This document shows, piece after piece, positions 43,631 through 56,379 of a stretch of 64,000 nucleotides of DNA. The stretch lies in assembly GCA_016748015.1 (NCBI GenBank), contig JAAOMT010000303.1, forward strand, positions 376,257 to 440,256, written 5' to 3'. How positions within the stretch are numbered: the first letter of the stretch is position 1; the number at the start of each line of letters is the position of its first letter. Under the pieces are notes generated by a model. It was not told where the DNA came from and did no database searches. It saw nothing but the letters and a program-made list of their open reading frames with translations. The translations under genes were made by a program, and so were the position numbers. The DNA comes from Geosiphon pyriformis (Eukaryota > Glomeromycota > Glomeromycetes > Archaeosporales > Geosiphonaceae).

Positions 43631-44340
43631 TGTTATAGTTAAAACTCATATTTTTTATTAGTTATCACATGTATTAACTACTGATATCATATAATTAGCC
43701 AACTTATTTTTAGATAGTAATTATTGACCTGATTAATAACTTAACTATTAACTTAATTATTGACCTAATTATTAATCTGGTTATTAACCACTTTTAATAA
43801 TTATATAAGTAATAAGTCTCTTTGCTATAGAAAAATATAATCAAAGTAACAAAATAAAATCCACTATTAAATACTTTTTTTATATTAATTATTCTTTTTT
43901 CCTTACCTTTAAGTATCTGAACATTTTGGAATAAAAGATTACTTGTTAGCATTCACATATTTTATCTTTTCTTTTTTTTGATTTGTATTATTAGAATTAG
44001 TCTGAAAAGCAATTGTTTGTTTTTGTAATTTATTAAATAAAAAAACAATTAAAAAGCACAATAATATCTGTTATTAATTCTAAAAATTGCTGAGTTAAGA
44101 CATAGAATAATAGCAACAGTATTATTTTGTTAATAATTACAAACTATTTCTTTACCTTCAGATTTCCAAAAAAAATTTACAACTGTGATTTTTATGAGAC
44201 TAATCATGCATATTGAATCCTTACTTATTTAATTTGCTCCTATATTGTAATTCTTTTTTTGATTATTTTTATCATCTTACAATTTTGTTTTTTTTTGCTA
44301 TTTGTTAGCTTGTTATTTTAATCTGTAACAATATTTTCTA
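43631..44340 (+). mobile_element. Solo LTR of family B
   Basis: 710 bp, starts TGTTATAGTT and ends TCTGTAACA, flanked by ATAT on both sides (43627-43630 and 44341-44344). It interrupts the ORF1 of L3, whose frame resumes after it. No internal region is present, so it arose by LTR-LTR recombination. The ATAT duplication is weak evidence in such DNA, but the ends are right. Confidence 0.7.
43723..43782 (+). repeat. 12-bp tandem repeat in family B solo LTR (5 units)
   Basis: Five exact-length units of the form ATTRACYTRATT. The full el.4 LTRs have 10 and 11 units. Confidence 0.75.
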
Positions 44341-45528
44341 ATAATATTAAGAATATTTTTGATATTTTTAGTGTTGTTATTTTAATTAAATTAAAATTTA
44401 TTGAGTTGTAATAATATGTTATTATTAATTTTATAAATTTTTTGTCTGTTGTTACTGTTTTTATAATTGGTTTGTGTTAATTAAAAAAACAGTATTAGAA
44501 TTTTTCTTCTATTTAATCAAAAAAAATTATTATTTTAAGAAACAATTTTAAAATTAAATTAATTTTTTTTTTTGGTTGTATTGTTTTTAAAATTAGTACT
44601 ATAATTTCTCAGGTTGGTAATTATACTTGCTTTATTTTCTGTTTTTCTGATTTTTATTATTATTAATTTTTTATTGTTATAATATTTAAATTTTATAAAT
44701 TTATAAATTTTGTTATTATAAAAACTAATACTTTATATAAGTATTATATTTAATAAAAAACTTTTAAATATTGTTATTGCTATAGATATTAAAAATTTAA
44801 ACATTTGTCTGTTAATTATAAAATAATAATAATATTTTTTTTCAAATTGTTTATTAAGTTTTCTATTGGCTTCAAGTTTTTTGTGTTTTTTTTATTAATA
44901 AAAAATTTTATATTAAAACTTCTGTTTTTTTAGCTTTATTTTTTGTTGTTTCTTTAACTGTATTTATTGTTGATTTTGTTATTAAATTTAGATTAAATTT
45001 CTTGAATTCTCAAATCTTAAGTTTGATTGTTTTAATTAAATTTGTTATTAAACTTATTGGTTTTTTTGTTATTTTAGTTACTACTTTTTTAAATATTTTT
45101 TTTGTTTTGTATATAAAAATTAAAGATTTAGTTTTCAATATTTAAAATAAAATATCTGTTTTTAATAAAACTATAGATTAATTTTTTTTAATTATAGCAA
45201 TAATTAAAACTAAGTGTGGTTTTAATAATATATATAAATAAGTATAATATTAGTTTATTTAAATTTTATATCAAATTAATTATTCTTTGAGAATATTAAT
45301 CTAATAATATTAAATCTAACTTAAATATAACTATAAAATAGCTAAATAACTTGATTAAAAATAGTAGTATATTGGTTGTTATTATAAATAAAATATCTTT
45401 TCAAAATAGATTTTTTTTTAAATTTAATGTAATTTAACTTAAATTAGACTTATGTTTAAATATATGTAAAATAATTTATAAATTATATTTAATTTAAATT
45501 ATTTAGTTTAATATATTGTATTAAATAT

Positions 45529-45700
45529 AGTTAAATTATAATTATTAATTTAATTAATAATTTAGTTATTAATCTAATTATTAATCTAATTGTTAATTTA
45601 ATTATTAATTTTTTTAATAATTATATAATAATAAATTTTTTAATTATAAAAAATATAAAATAAAAAACATTATTATAAATAATTTTTAAATTTATTTAAG
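45529..45700 (+). mobile_element. el.6 3' LTR continuation (family B)
   Basis: Contains decayed copies of the 12-bp repeat (ATTAATYTAATT) and the following AATTATATAATAATAAATT block, matching 43710-43850 of the solo LTR. The right border is not clear. Confidence 0.5.
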
Positions 45701-46000
45701 TTTTTATAACTTAATATTTAGTTTAATAATTTTTTAATTTGAAGATTTTTTTAAAGATTTTAATATTAAGTTTTTTATATAATAAACAAAAATTTAATAT
45801 TTATAAAAGATAATTAATATTTAACTTTTTAGTATAATAATTAGTTTATTTTAGTGCTTTTTACTTTTTTAATAAGCAATCCTAACTTTTAATTATATTT
45901 TATACTTTTTTTTAATGTTTTTTATTAAATAATCTTTAATATTATAATTTCAGTATTTTTAATTAATTAATTAATAAACATAAAATAAAACAAAAAAAGA
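45701..46000 (+). repeat. Unidentified repeat, shared with 50201-50415
   Basis: Bases about 45735-45850 align with 50205-50330, for example the shared TTTTTTATATAATAAACA. No open frame worth naming; probably a fragment of a decayed LINE. Confidence 0.4.
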
Positions 46001-47690
46001 AAATAAAAAATTAATATTTTGTTAATAATTATAGTTAATTTATTATTTTAGTATTGTTAATAAAATTGTATTAATATTAATAATATTAATAAAAAAATAA
46101 ATAAATTTTAACAAAATAAGTATATATTTATAAATTTAAAGTTTAAATAATATAAACAATAAATTTATTTTAAAGAAATATAAACTTTAAGTATTAAATA
46201 ACTAATTATAAAAACTACTTAATAAAATATAATTAAGCTTGTTTTTAATTTAATTTGTCTTTTTTTCTGTTTTTAATACTTTTGCTATATATATATAAAT
46301 ATTTATAATACAAAATTTTTATAATTTTTATAATTTTTTTGAGTTATTATTAGAATTTTAATATTCTTGAAAATTTTAATATCATATGTTTTAATAATTT
46401 CTATTATATTATTAGATATCTAAATTATTTTTTGTTTTTTATTTTTTATTTTATTTTATTTTATAATAATAATATATTTTTTTTTAATATTAATTTTAAT
46501 AAAATTTTTTAAATTTTTTTTTGATAAATTTAGGTATTATAATATTAAAAATTTTTGTTTTTAGTTTTATAAATTATGAATTAGTTATTTTTTTTAGTTA
46601 ATTTGTTATTAATATTTTTATAATTAAATATATTAGTATTTTATTATATTTATTAAATATTATATATAGTTAATATATTTTTTTTAAATGAGTTATTAAA
46701 TTGTTTTTTTCAATAAAATGGTTTATTTATTATATTATTTTTTTGTCAAATACTTTCTTGAATCTGTTATTATATAAAGTTTAAATATTTAGTTATTGTC
46801 TTAAATAATAATAATAATAATAATCTATTAAAAATTGTTTTTTTTTGTTTTTTTAGTTATTTTTTATTGGCTTTCTGAATTAAACAACTATTAATAAATT
46901 TTTGAAAGTTTTTTTACTTTTTTAATAATTTTTTTACATAATTGTCTGATTATATTTATGATTTATTATTTTATATTGTTTTTTTTAAGTGCTTTTATAG
47001 CAAATTTTTTAGTTGTTAATTGTTATTTTTATGTTCAATTTTTTATTTTTTAATATTTAAAATAATTATTAAGCAATTAAGTAAATATTGTTTGTAATTT
47101 CTATTTTATTGGGCTGTTTTGTCATATTTTAAAAGTATTTATATACTTTTTTTAATTTTGTAATATATTAGTTTTAATAATAATAATTGGTTTTAAATCT
47201 TATATAATTTTATTTAATTTAATTAGTATTTTTGATGCTTTAATTATAATATATTAAATATTAATAATATTTTGATATAATATAATTTTAGTCAATTATT
47301 ATGTATTATTTGGTCAAAATTTTGTTTTTTTATCATAATTTATATGTTTTATTTCTAAGTATTTTTTAATATAAAATAATTTATTTTATTTTAAATTAAA
47401 ATTTTTATTTTATTGTTTTTTATTTTAGTATAATATAATAGTATTTTGTTTCTAATTTTAAAATTTAGCTAATTTGTTTAATAATTAACTATCATGTTTT
47501 TTTTTATAATGTTTTAATATTATTAGCTGCTTTTTTTTTGTTTTTTAATATTTTTATTAAGTTATATGTTTATTTTAATAATATTTCTTAAAATATGATT
47601 TTTGTTATTGGTTTTTTTAAATATGTTGTTAATTTTTTCTATTAATAATATTGCTGTTTTATTATTATTATTATATACAAGTAATGTCTA
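46001..47690. other. A+T-rich stretch without recognisable gene
   Basis: Long runs of A and T with scattered TAA repeats (for example 46807-46822). A piece at about 46383-46430 resembles 63033-63080. Probably very old repeats. I see no supportable feature. Confidence 0.5.
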
Positions 47691-49205
47691 ATTACTATTT
47701 AATATAATACAACTATCTAAAGTTCTAAATTAAATATAATTTATATGCTTGCTATATGTAACCAGTCACTTAGCCAATCAATATAACATTATACAACTAT
47801 GTTAATTAAAACTTTCCTAATTGTATTTACAAAAAACAAATAGCTAATTTTTGATCTAAAACTAACAGTATAACTTTTCTCAATTTTTAACAAATAAGCA
47901 ATTCTATTTAAAACCCTAACAAAAAAACTACAAACACTATTAAACATAAAGTTATTCTTATTTAACAAGTTTTTATAATTTATTTTTGCTCAAAGCTTTA
48001 AATTAAGTATCTATATTTACTTTTTATGACCAATAACTAAACCCTAAAAAATTCAATCACTCTAAACACAACAAGCTTAATATTTCTAAAAAAAAGTTTT
48101 AACTTCTATTAACCAATTCTCAAACACAAATTCTTTGTACAAAACTATATACAAATTAATATCAAAAATACATATAGCTAATAATTAAAAAACTACAAAT
48201 AAAACCAAATTTGTACTAGTTAAAGACTTTTAAATAGCAAAATATTTATTAACAAATTTTAACAAACAAAAAAATTCAAGTTGCAAACAAAACTATAATT
48301 TAAAAACTCCATTTTATCATAATATATATACAATATACTTAAGTAATTGTAATTATATAGGTGCTTTCTAACTATTAATAGCAATCTTCTATGTAGAGCT
48401 TTTATTAGATATATATACAAACCAGCAATGGCTTTGCTTGTGTATTCAGCAGCCATATAAGAATTAAGATGCCAAATTAAAGCAGTATGCTTTCAACTAA
48501 TATTATTAATTTACAAAAAATTTACAATATTAAAACCTGGTCTAATTTTCATTAAAAATATCTTATAGTATTATTTATAGTTCTAATAAAATAATAAATA
48601 TTGTCAAACACTATCTTACTATTGGCTATTAAAAATTTTTTCTTAATATTTACTAGAAAAACAAATCTCAAAAAGATAGTTTAATCTGCCAATCTATTAG
48701 TATACTTATTATTTAATACATTCAAATAATCTTTTATCTTGGCCCAATTTACAAAAATGTTTTTATCTTAAACCAAATTACTAACATAATAGCACTCTAT
48801 TCAACACTTATTACAAAAGTTAAATGCTATTAATTTTAACTTAGCTTAATATACATTCAAAAAAACCTAATTGTTAGAATAAATTGTGATTTTAAATAAA
48901 ACCAAAACACATTTTAACCAGAGTCAAAGACAACAATTTATGAATCTCTACATCTGTATACAAACTCAGATCAAAAAAGTAGACAGCCATATTACCAATA
49001 GCACCAATAGAACCAAAGTTTTTAATTAAACTATCAGTATAAATTAATGTCTTAAGCAAAAATACATCTCTTAAATTAGAATAAATAATACTGAAGTCAT
49101 ATATATTAGTTATATTCATCTTGAAAAAGTGTTTAAAAGCAGATAAAAAATATTAAACCAGATCACTATTTTTGACAAAACTTGAAACTTATGTAAACTA
49201 AAAAA
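47691..49205 (-). pseudogene. LINE ORF2 3' part: RNase H and C-terminus, minus strand
   Basis: The minus strand shows an RNase H N-terminal remnant at 49119-48892 (KTLIYTDSLIKNFGS, matching the YTDGS-type start) and WAKIKDYLNVLNNKYTN near 48740. The C-terminal part at 48490-48259 (SYMAAEYTSKAIAGLY, YLIKALHRRLLLIVRKHLYN) has a knuckle remnant YIYYDKMEFLNYSFVC in which three ligands are lost. It matches L1 41216-41420 and L2. The 3' end is at about 47700. Whether it belongs to the same copy as the ORF1 at 49225-50200 is not clear. Not functional. Confidence 0.6.
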
Positions 49206-49224
49206 AACCAGACTTTTTTTATTA

Positions 49225-50200
49225 TATATATATATATTTTTTTATTAAGTTTAATAAGTATGATCCAATCACTACTTAGTATTTTAAAACAAATTAAGTG
49301 TTTTAAACTAAGTATAATTTACATACTTTCTATATGTAATCAGCTATTTAAGCCAGTTTAGACTATGTTATATTGCTATAATGAAAGTAAACTTACTTAA
49401 AGCCAACATTTTTTGAATTATATCAAATAATAAAAAATTAATCCAACCAGTTATTTAGTTGTTTTTAAGGAATCAGTTTTAATACTATTAGACTCATATG
49501 TTTAAAAAAACATCAAATTAGAAAACATATTATTATTAATGCCAATTAAAGGATCTGAATTATCAAACATGTCAACATTATCTATACAGTACTTTTTTTT
49601 AGTGAAACCACTTTTTTTTCCAACTTATTAACAACTTTGCTAAAAAAAACTCAGATGAATCATAAATTCATTAATTTTAAGGCTAAAAACACTACTTAAT
49701 ACCAAATTACCATTAATAAATTATTTAAATATAGTAAACAAAAAGCTAACAAACTTAACAATTAATTCAACCAATACAGAAAGTTTGGTCAGATCAGATT
49801 CCAAGAAGACAACCAAGACAGCACCAAAGGGTCACTAATAACAACAGAAAAAAAGGCAAAAGTTGTCAAAAATGGAAACTTAAAGAAGTTTAAAAGAGCA
49901 GAAGCTTTGGCATAAAACTTAAAGCTTACAAAATGTGGTATAAACATCTTGGAAGTTTTGAAAGCCTTAAGAGAGGAAGATAAAAACACTTTACAATTTA
50001 CAGTTAGATGACCTACTTCTTAATACTTAAAACAGTGCCAACAGTCAAAAATTTCTTACCAAATGTAGCACTTTTTTAGCATACCAATTTTGCTTATAGC
50101 AGTATCTAAATCTACTTAAAATCCAAACATTGTTACAGATAATTATTTAGAGTATTAAAACAAATAACAAACTCATAACTTGGTGCTTAATAGCTATTAA
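49225..50200 (-). pseudogene. Type II LINE ORF1 C-terminal half, minus strand
   Basis: Inverse match to 800-1210 and 2101-2390, with the same order of blocks and no L2 insertion. It confirms that TTTGATGTT is followed directly by the 3' part in an uninterrupted copy. The open piece 49789-49989 lies in the middle. It ends in a TATATA/AAT-like tail near 49225. Confidence 0.55.
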
Positions 50201-50419
50201 TATTGGTAATTTTTGAAGATTTTGGAATTTAAAAGTTTTGGTTAAGCTTTTTATATAATAAACAGAGATTTAATTAATGATTTCTTTTGTAAATTTTTTT
50301 TTCAGCATAGTAGCTAGTTTATTCTGGCAGTCATATCCTTTTAATATACTATTTTTAAGTTTTCTACCCTTGTTTCTGAGTCTTTTACCAGGCTATTTTT
50401 GATGTTAAATATTTAGTAT
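50201..50419 (+). repeat. Unidentified repeat, second copy
   Basis: Matches 45735-45990. It is cut on the right by the 5' LTR of el.5 at 50420. No clear target duplication for el.5 was found (GTAT against AAAT). Confidence 0.35.
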
Positions 50420-51111
50420 TATTATTAGTAAAATTTTAACTATTAACTAGCATGAAATTACTCTTATAATTTTTATCATTAATTAACATATATTAATATC
50501 ATTTTAAATTATTACTTATTATTTAATTAAATTATTGAATATTATCATTTAATTAATAATTTGATTTATATAATAGAAAGTAAAATAATCAAATTATACA
50601 ATATTCTAAACTATGTAACATTCAAGAATTTGCTAAAATTTGTAAAAATTTACTGAAATAGTTAATAGTTTATCAAAATAATTTGTAGTTTCTTAAAATA
50701 TATTTTTAGTTTGTCGAAATTATAGCAAAGAAAAAAGTTCAAATTTATAGACTAGTATTATAACAAGTTGTATAAAAAAAGAGTTTTTCTCTTTGAAGAA
50801 ATATATTTTATTCTATCTTATTTAAAATCATTTTAATTTACATTAATTAGTCTTTCAAAAAGTAATAAAAACATCAAATACTTAAAAACCAAATTTCTTA
50901 ACTATTTATACTTGAAATTCTTTTAAAAACCAACTAATATTTTGAAATTAATTAGCTACCAATTTCAGTAATTTATTAATGATTTCAGGTCTGAACAGAA
51001 AATGATTTCTTTAATAAAATTTTATTTTTTTTATATTTTTTTTATATTTTTTATATTTTTTTATTATAAGAAATAATTTGAAGATAAATTCAGTTATTAG
51101 AAATTTAATAG
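50420..51111 (+). repeat. el.5 5' LTR, left part
   Basis: Starts TATTATTAGTAAAATTTTA, matching the el.3 LTR start. It keeps the TATA-like box with TATAAAAAAAGAG near 50772. Interrupted at 51111 by el.4; it continues at 58851. Confidence 0.75.
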
Positions 51112-51857
51112 TATTATAGTTGAAATCCATACTTTTTATTATTACATATATTAGCCACTGATATTATATAATTAGCCACCTTATTTTTAGATAGTAATTA
51201 TTGACCTGATCAATAATCCAACTATTAACCTGATTATTAATTTGATTATTAACCTAATTAATAATCTAATTATTGACTTAATCATTGACCTAATTATTGA
51301 CTTAGTTATTGACTTGGTCATTGACTACTTTTAATAGTTATATAAGTAATAAATCTCTTAGCTGTAAAAAAACATGTAAGAATCAAAGAAAGCAAAAAAA
51401 TAAAATACCAATTTTATCTCAATTTTTTTTTTCTTGTTAATTTTTTTTTCCTTATTTTTAAGTATTTGAATATCTTGAGATAAAAGATTACTTGTTGGCA
51501 TTTACTTACCTTTTTTTTGAATCATATAATTGTAACATATAAAGATTATTGAATAAAATATAACTGAAAAGCACATTTAATATCTGATATTAAATTTTAA
51601 GAGCATTAATATAAGGCATAGAATTATACTAATGTGTTATTATTTGTTAATAGTATGAACTATTTTTTTATCTTTAAATTCTCCAGTTATTTTTTGAAAA
51701 AAATAGTGACTGAAATATTTTATAAGACTGATCTTATATATTAAATCCATATTTATTCAATTTGTTCTTTGAAGTTGAATTTTCTTTGATTAATTCTATC
51801 ATCTTATAATTTTCTTCTTTTTTGTTATTTATTAGCTTATTACTTCAACTCATAATA
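51112..51857 (+). repeat. 5' LTR of el.4
   Basis: 746 bp with 10 units of the 12-bp repeat (51200-51319). A possible primer site starts at 51864 (TGGTGGTTTCTATAAGG). Confidence 0.85.
51200..51319 (+). repeat. 12-bp tandem repeat in el.4 5' LTR (10 units)
   Basis: Ten exact-length units such as ATTGACCTGATC and ATTGACTTAATC with no indels, followed by a partial unit. Confidence 0.85.
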
Positions 51858-52373
51858 TTAAAGTGGTGGTTTCTATAAGGTTGTCAAAATTCACATTGTT
51901 TTTTATTATATGAATAATTATTTATACTTGTCATAACAATTAGAAGAACATTTTAAAGCACACAACAAAAATAATCTAAATTTTATTGAACTCAATTTTT
52001 TGTTCTTCTGCTTGATTTGTTTCTCTGTTAAAAAACAATTTAATAAACAATTTCAAAACTTTTGAAACTGGTTTCTAAACAAGCACTTAGCTGAAACCTA
52101 TACAGTTTACACAACTTACTTCTTTGACCAAGCTTATTTTGAAGACAATCTTGAAAAAAGAAATAATAACATCAATTAGCTTTTACATTCAACAATTTTT
52201 GAACAGTCTCCTAATTTCGAATATCTGAATTATCAAATTCATATTTGGATTGTTGCATATTAATCAGTTGAAACTCTCCTTGAAACAGAAAAAAAAACTA
52301 TTAAACTACTCCTGTTTTTGATTCCTTCTTAAATAATTCAGATCATTTCACACAAACTGTTATTTCTGAACCA

Positions 52374-53349
52374 ATGGCTGCTAATTCCATACAAGCAAAC
52401 ATTCTAACTGCCCTCCAAAATATACAAACTGCTTTAAGATAAAAAAACAACACTCTATTATTATTATTTAAAGATAATGCTCAAAACCCAATTAAATAAT
52501 TGAACAAGTTTGAAAAAACAGTCACTGCAAATTAGTATAATACAGAATACAAGTTCCAAATTGTTTGTGGCTATTTTCAAGGCTTTTTTGCTACTTGGTT
52601 TTCACAAAAAACTGATGCTAGTGCTCACTAAAGAATCATTAGATAAATATTAACAAATGCCAAAGAAAAAAATATCTTTTTTACCATTCAGTTTAAAAAC
52701 AAATTCAAAACTTCCATCTTAATCTTAAAATGGCATATAGAATTAGAAAAAAGAACTCAAAGTCCTGGTGAAGTTGTAATCAAATATGTCAAAGCAATCA
52801 GAAAACTAATTAAATGAATAGACTCTAAAAAAAATTGAACAGAAAAACAAAAGATTCATTTTTTTACAAAAAATTAAGAACTGATTTCTGATATGCTCTT
52901 TAGTCTTTCCTGGTTTTAAAAAATAATTCAACAATGGATATGGCTATTGAACTTGCTCAGAGAATTGAAGATAATTAAAGAATATACTTGCAATTTACCC
53001 TTTTAGTTTTTGTTTTTGCTCCTATTCTGGCTTCTGTTTCTCAAATGGCTGTTATCTTTTTTACTGCTCAAATTCAAGATCCAAATAAACAGTTAATAGA
53101 TAAACTTACAGCAAATCTTGCTTGACTATTAAAACCTTTGGCACAAGCAGTCAAAAATAACCAGCAACTACAAAAAACCAGATTTAAACTACACTTTAAT
53201 TAGCTTCAACAACCATTTTATCAAAAACAACAAAATTATAGCCCATCTGTGTGTTATTGTTGTGATTTAACTGAACACTTTTTCAGAAATTACAACAATT
53301 TTTTTTTGTCCCCTTTAGCTTCTAAAAACAATAAAACTTAAAACAACAG
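52374..53349 (+). pseudogene. gag: el.4 gag
   Basis: Frame from ATG 52374 (MAANSIQANILTALQNIQTAL). The capsid part includes NPIK.LNKFEKTV, GYFQGFFATWFSQ and FKNKFKTSILILKWHIELEKR with PGEVVIKYVKAIRKL. The knuckle remnant CYCCDLTEHFFRNY near 53250 has lost its last Cys to Tyr. At least eight in-frame stops, many at probable Gln or Trp codons. The match to Retrotrans_gag is by motif impression, not by a search. Confidence 0.65.
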
Positions 53350-53529
53350 AATCAATAACAATAATACTCCTAATCATGCCAACATTAATTTTTTTGAAAA
53401 GGATTTTTTAGTTAAAGCTATTATTTATCAGTCTTTAAACTAGTAAGTATATTTTCAAAAAGTAAAAGTACAAGCCAACCAAATAGAAATCTTTTTTACA
53501 TTTTTAACTTAATTGATAATGATTATAAT

Positions 53530-54335
53530 ATGAATAAATTGACAATCAACCTCTCTAACTTAACAAAAAAAAAAGCCAAGATTGATTTTATTCTAAATCC
53601 CAATAAAGCTTTTACATTAACTGTTAACAACAATAAGCCACCAAAAACAAAAATTTTTAAAAATCTTTCAAAGCTAAAACTCTTAAAAATTGTACAAAAA
53701 TTTGGTCTTTATTTTGTTGTTAAAGATCTTATAAAAACACCAGCTCATATTATCTTTGGCCAACTAATGACCCATCCACAATTCAGAAAAAATCTTCACA
53801 AATTATTGATCACAAAAAAAAACCACTAAAAACCAACAAGTATTTTTGTCAAACTAAACTTGCTAACAATAACAATGTCATTTCTTTAATTTGCAAAGCC
53901 TAAATAACTAGATACTTTATTGACCTGATCTTAGATAGTGGATTATTTATAAATGTTATTGCCAAATATTTCTTGAAAGTAATTGATAAAAAGATTAATG
54001 AACTTTTAACCAGATCTATAATCAATGTGCATAATAACAAAAAAAAAGCTTGGCATAGCCAAAGCTGTTTCTGTTAACATCAATAGCATCAGCATTGAAA
54101 CTGATATAAAGGTTTTTAAAGTTAAAAAATATATTATTATTGTTGACAATAAATGGCTTAAGAAAGCAAAAGACTTACTTGACTATGAACTCTGTGAACT
54201 AACCATCAGATGTGATAAAAAGCCTATTGTGATTAAATATTACTATTGGACAACTTCTTTAATATTTAAGCAAAACCAAAAAAAAAAACAATTAAATGAA
54301 TCAGATAATAAAGAAAATAAAATAAAATAAAATAA
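53530..54335 (+). pseudogene. el.4 gag C-terminus and aspartic protease
   Basis: The open piece 53530-53829 (AHIIFGQLMTHPQFRKNL) precedes the protease. The active site LILDSGLFINVIAKYFL is at about 53927-53977. A frameshift near 54030 leads into 54025-54330, with VDNKWLKKAKDLLDYELCEL, the usual end of the protease. Gln- and Lys-rich spacer codons follow. Assigned by the DSG motif and position between gag and RT. Confidence 0.65.
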
Positions 54336-56050
54336 AATAAAAAAAAACAAGAAGAAACTGTTGAATTTGTTTACACTATCTTTACCAGCAATAACAAGCC
54401 ACTAAACAATATTAAAGCTAACAAAAAAAGAATTATTGTAAATAGCAAGTTAATCTGTTGATTATATAATAATATACTCAAAAGAATCTTTAACAGAAAA
54501 TCTAGCAAAAAAGCTAAATATAGTTATTGGTGGCATAATCTTTGTGCCTTGTATTGGTGTAATAAGCTATTGTATTCTTCCAATAATAAATGCAAATTCT
54601 GTCTAATATATTACAAAAATTAGGAACCTATTAACTTGATACCAAAAGAAAAAATACAAGAAGTACAAAAGTTTTTTGAAAATAAACTACCAGAGATACA
54701 ATCATTAAAAATAGAGCAAAAAGAACTCTCTCCAAAAAAAAAAAAGATAAACATTGAAAATCTGTTAGTTAGAAACAGCCCAGTTATCTCAAAAGAAGAT
54801 AATATCTCTAGACATATTCATATAATACAATATACTATTACCACCAAAGAAACTCATTCTATCTACCTAAAGTTTTATCAATTCAATTGCCACAATAGTG
54901 AGTTTATCAAAAAAAAATAAACTGAATGAAAAATCTTGGATTTATACAAGAAACCAAAAGTAAATAGGCTTTTTTAATAGTAGTGATATTCAAAAAAAAA
55001 GAAATCTTATGCTTTTGTGTTGATTATTACCAATTAAATATTATTATTAAAAGAAACATGTACTTATTTTTCAAAATTAATGCAATATTAAACAAATTCA
55101 ATAGTGCTGTTTTTTTCTTAATTATTAACTTAATTGCTAAATTTTGGCAAGTAAAAATAGATCCAAAAAGCAGAAAGAAAACTGTTTTTATCACCAAATA
55201 TGGTACTTATAAATTTACAGTTATGTTTTTTGGTCTCACTAATGTTCCTTTCACTTTTCAATGCTTAATAGACAAAGTATTTGAATCAGTAAAAGAAAAC
55301 TTTGTTCTAGTCTATTTGGATAACATAATGGTATACTCAAAAACTTGGAATAAATATTTAAAATATCTACAAAAGATTTTTGATTTCTTTAAAAATGCTG
55401 GCCTCAAAATCAACCCAATCAAATCTTTTTTTGGACATCAATTCACCCAGTTTTTTGGTTATTTTATTACAAAATATGAAATTTTCTTTGATCTAGCTAA
55501 AGTTAAAAAAGTCCAGAATATTAAACAATCAATAAATGTTTATAAACTATGCTTTTTTCTTGGATTGGTTTTCTATTATTACAAATTCATCAAAAATTTC
55601 TTCAAAATTATCTTTTTTTTTAATTAGCTACTCAAAAAAACTATTAATTATTATTGGAATATACATTAACAAAAAACATTTGAAACTTTGAAAAAAAAAT
55701 TGGTTACAAAACCTATTCTCATGTAATTTAATCTAAATCAACTTTTTATTCTTTATACTAAAACATCTGGCTATGAATTTGGTGTTGTTTCCTTACAGAA
55801 AATAAAAATAACAAAGAACATACTATAGTATATACAAGTAAAACACTCTTACCAGTAGAACAGAACTATTTAGTTACTAAGCAAAAATGTTTAGTAGTAG
55901 TTTGGGCTATTAATTACTAGAATAAATAGCTTCTTAATGTGAAATTCCTAGTAATAACAGATCATTAAGTCTTGGTTTGGTTACACAACAAAAAAAAGCT
56001 AGAACACAAAAAAATAACTTACTGAATACTTTACTTAGATAAATTCAACT
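54336..56050 (+). pseudogene. pol: el.4 reverse transcriptase and RNase H
   Basis: A linker with a Cys-rich piece (WWHNLCALYWCNK, CKFCLIYYK) is followed by the open piece 54636-54920. The RT is open from 54983 to 55627: ILCFCVDYYQLN, KIDPKSRKKTVFITKYGTYKF, FFGLTNVPFTFQCLIDKVF and active site VLVYLDNIMVYSK, where the second catalytic Asp is Asn. An RNase H remnant runs from about 55740 to 56050 (TSGYEFGVVSL region and a degraded TDH-like site). Not active. Confidence 0.8.
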
Positions 56051-56379
56051 ATAATATTCAATATTGTAAAAGAACAAATTATTAAAATGTCAATGCTTTT
56101 TTCAGACTTATCATTTAGTAATAATACAATTTTTACAAACCAAACCAATCTAATTATTAGTAACTCTCCCTTAACCAAACACAATAATAAACTTGAATAA
56201 CTACTCTGTACTAATAAAATTTTTGAGTAAAAAACAATACTTATTAGACTACAATTAATAACAAAAAGAATATTTGCATAAATAATCAAATTTTTATTTG
56301 ATTTACCAGAACCAGTTATATAAAAGAAATAGAAAAAATTCTGACTGCTTCCAAAAAGTCATCAAATTTGAAGAAAGAA

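Larger units (their letters stand above)
42592..45518 (+). mobile_element. L3: type II LINE ORF1 copy inserted in the el.6 LTR
   Basis: Plus-strand copy of the type II LINE. Bases 42700-43000 match the inverse of 5300-4990 (ORF1 N-terminus). Bases 44341-45250 hold the RRM and C-terminal part, and 45400-45518 the 3' end. A candidate 10-bp duplication TATTAAATAT lies at 42582-42591 and 45519-45528, with LTR sequence continuing on both sides. As in the other copies, no ORF2 is present. Base composition makes the exact borders uncertain. Confidence 0.5.

Noticed and set aside
46001-47690. Organelle DNA, because of extreme A+T content.
   Set aside because: No tRNA, rRNA or respiratory gene, and continuous with nuclear-type retrotransposons.
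51200-51319. CRISPR-like array.
   Set aside because: Units are contiguous 12-mers without spacers, inside an LTR of a eukaryotic element.
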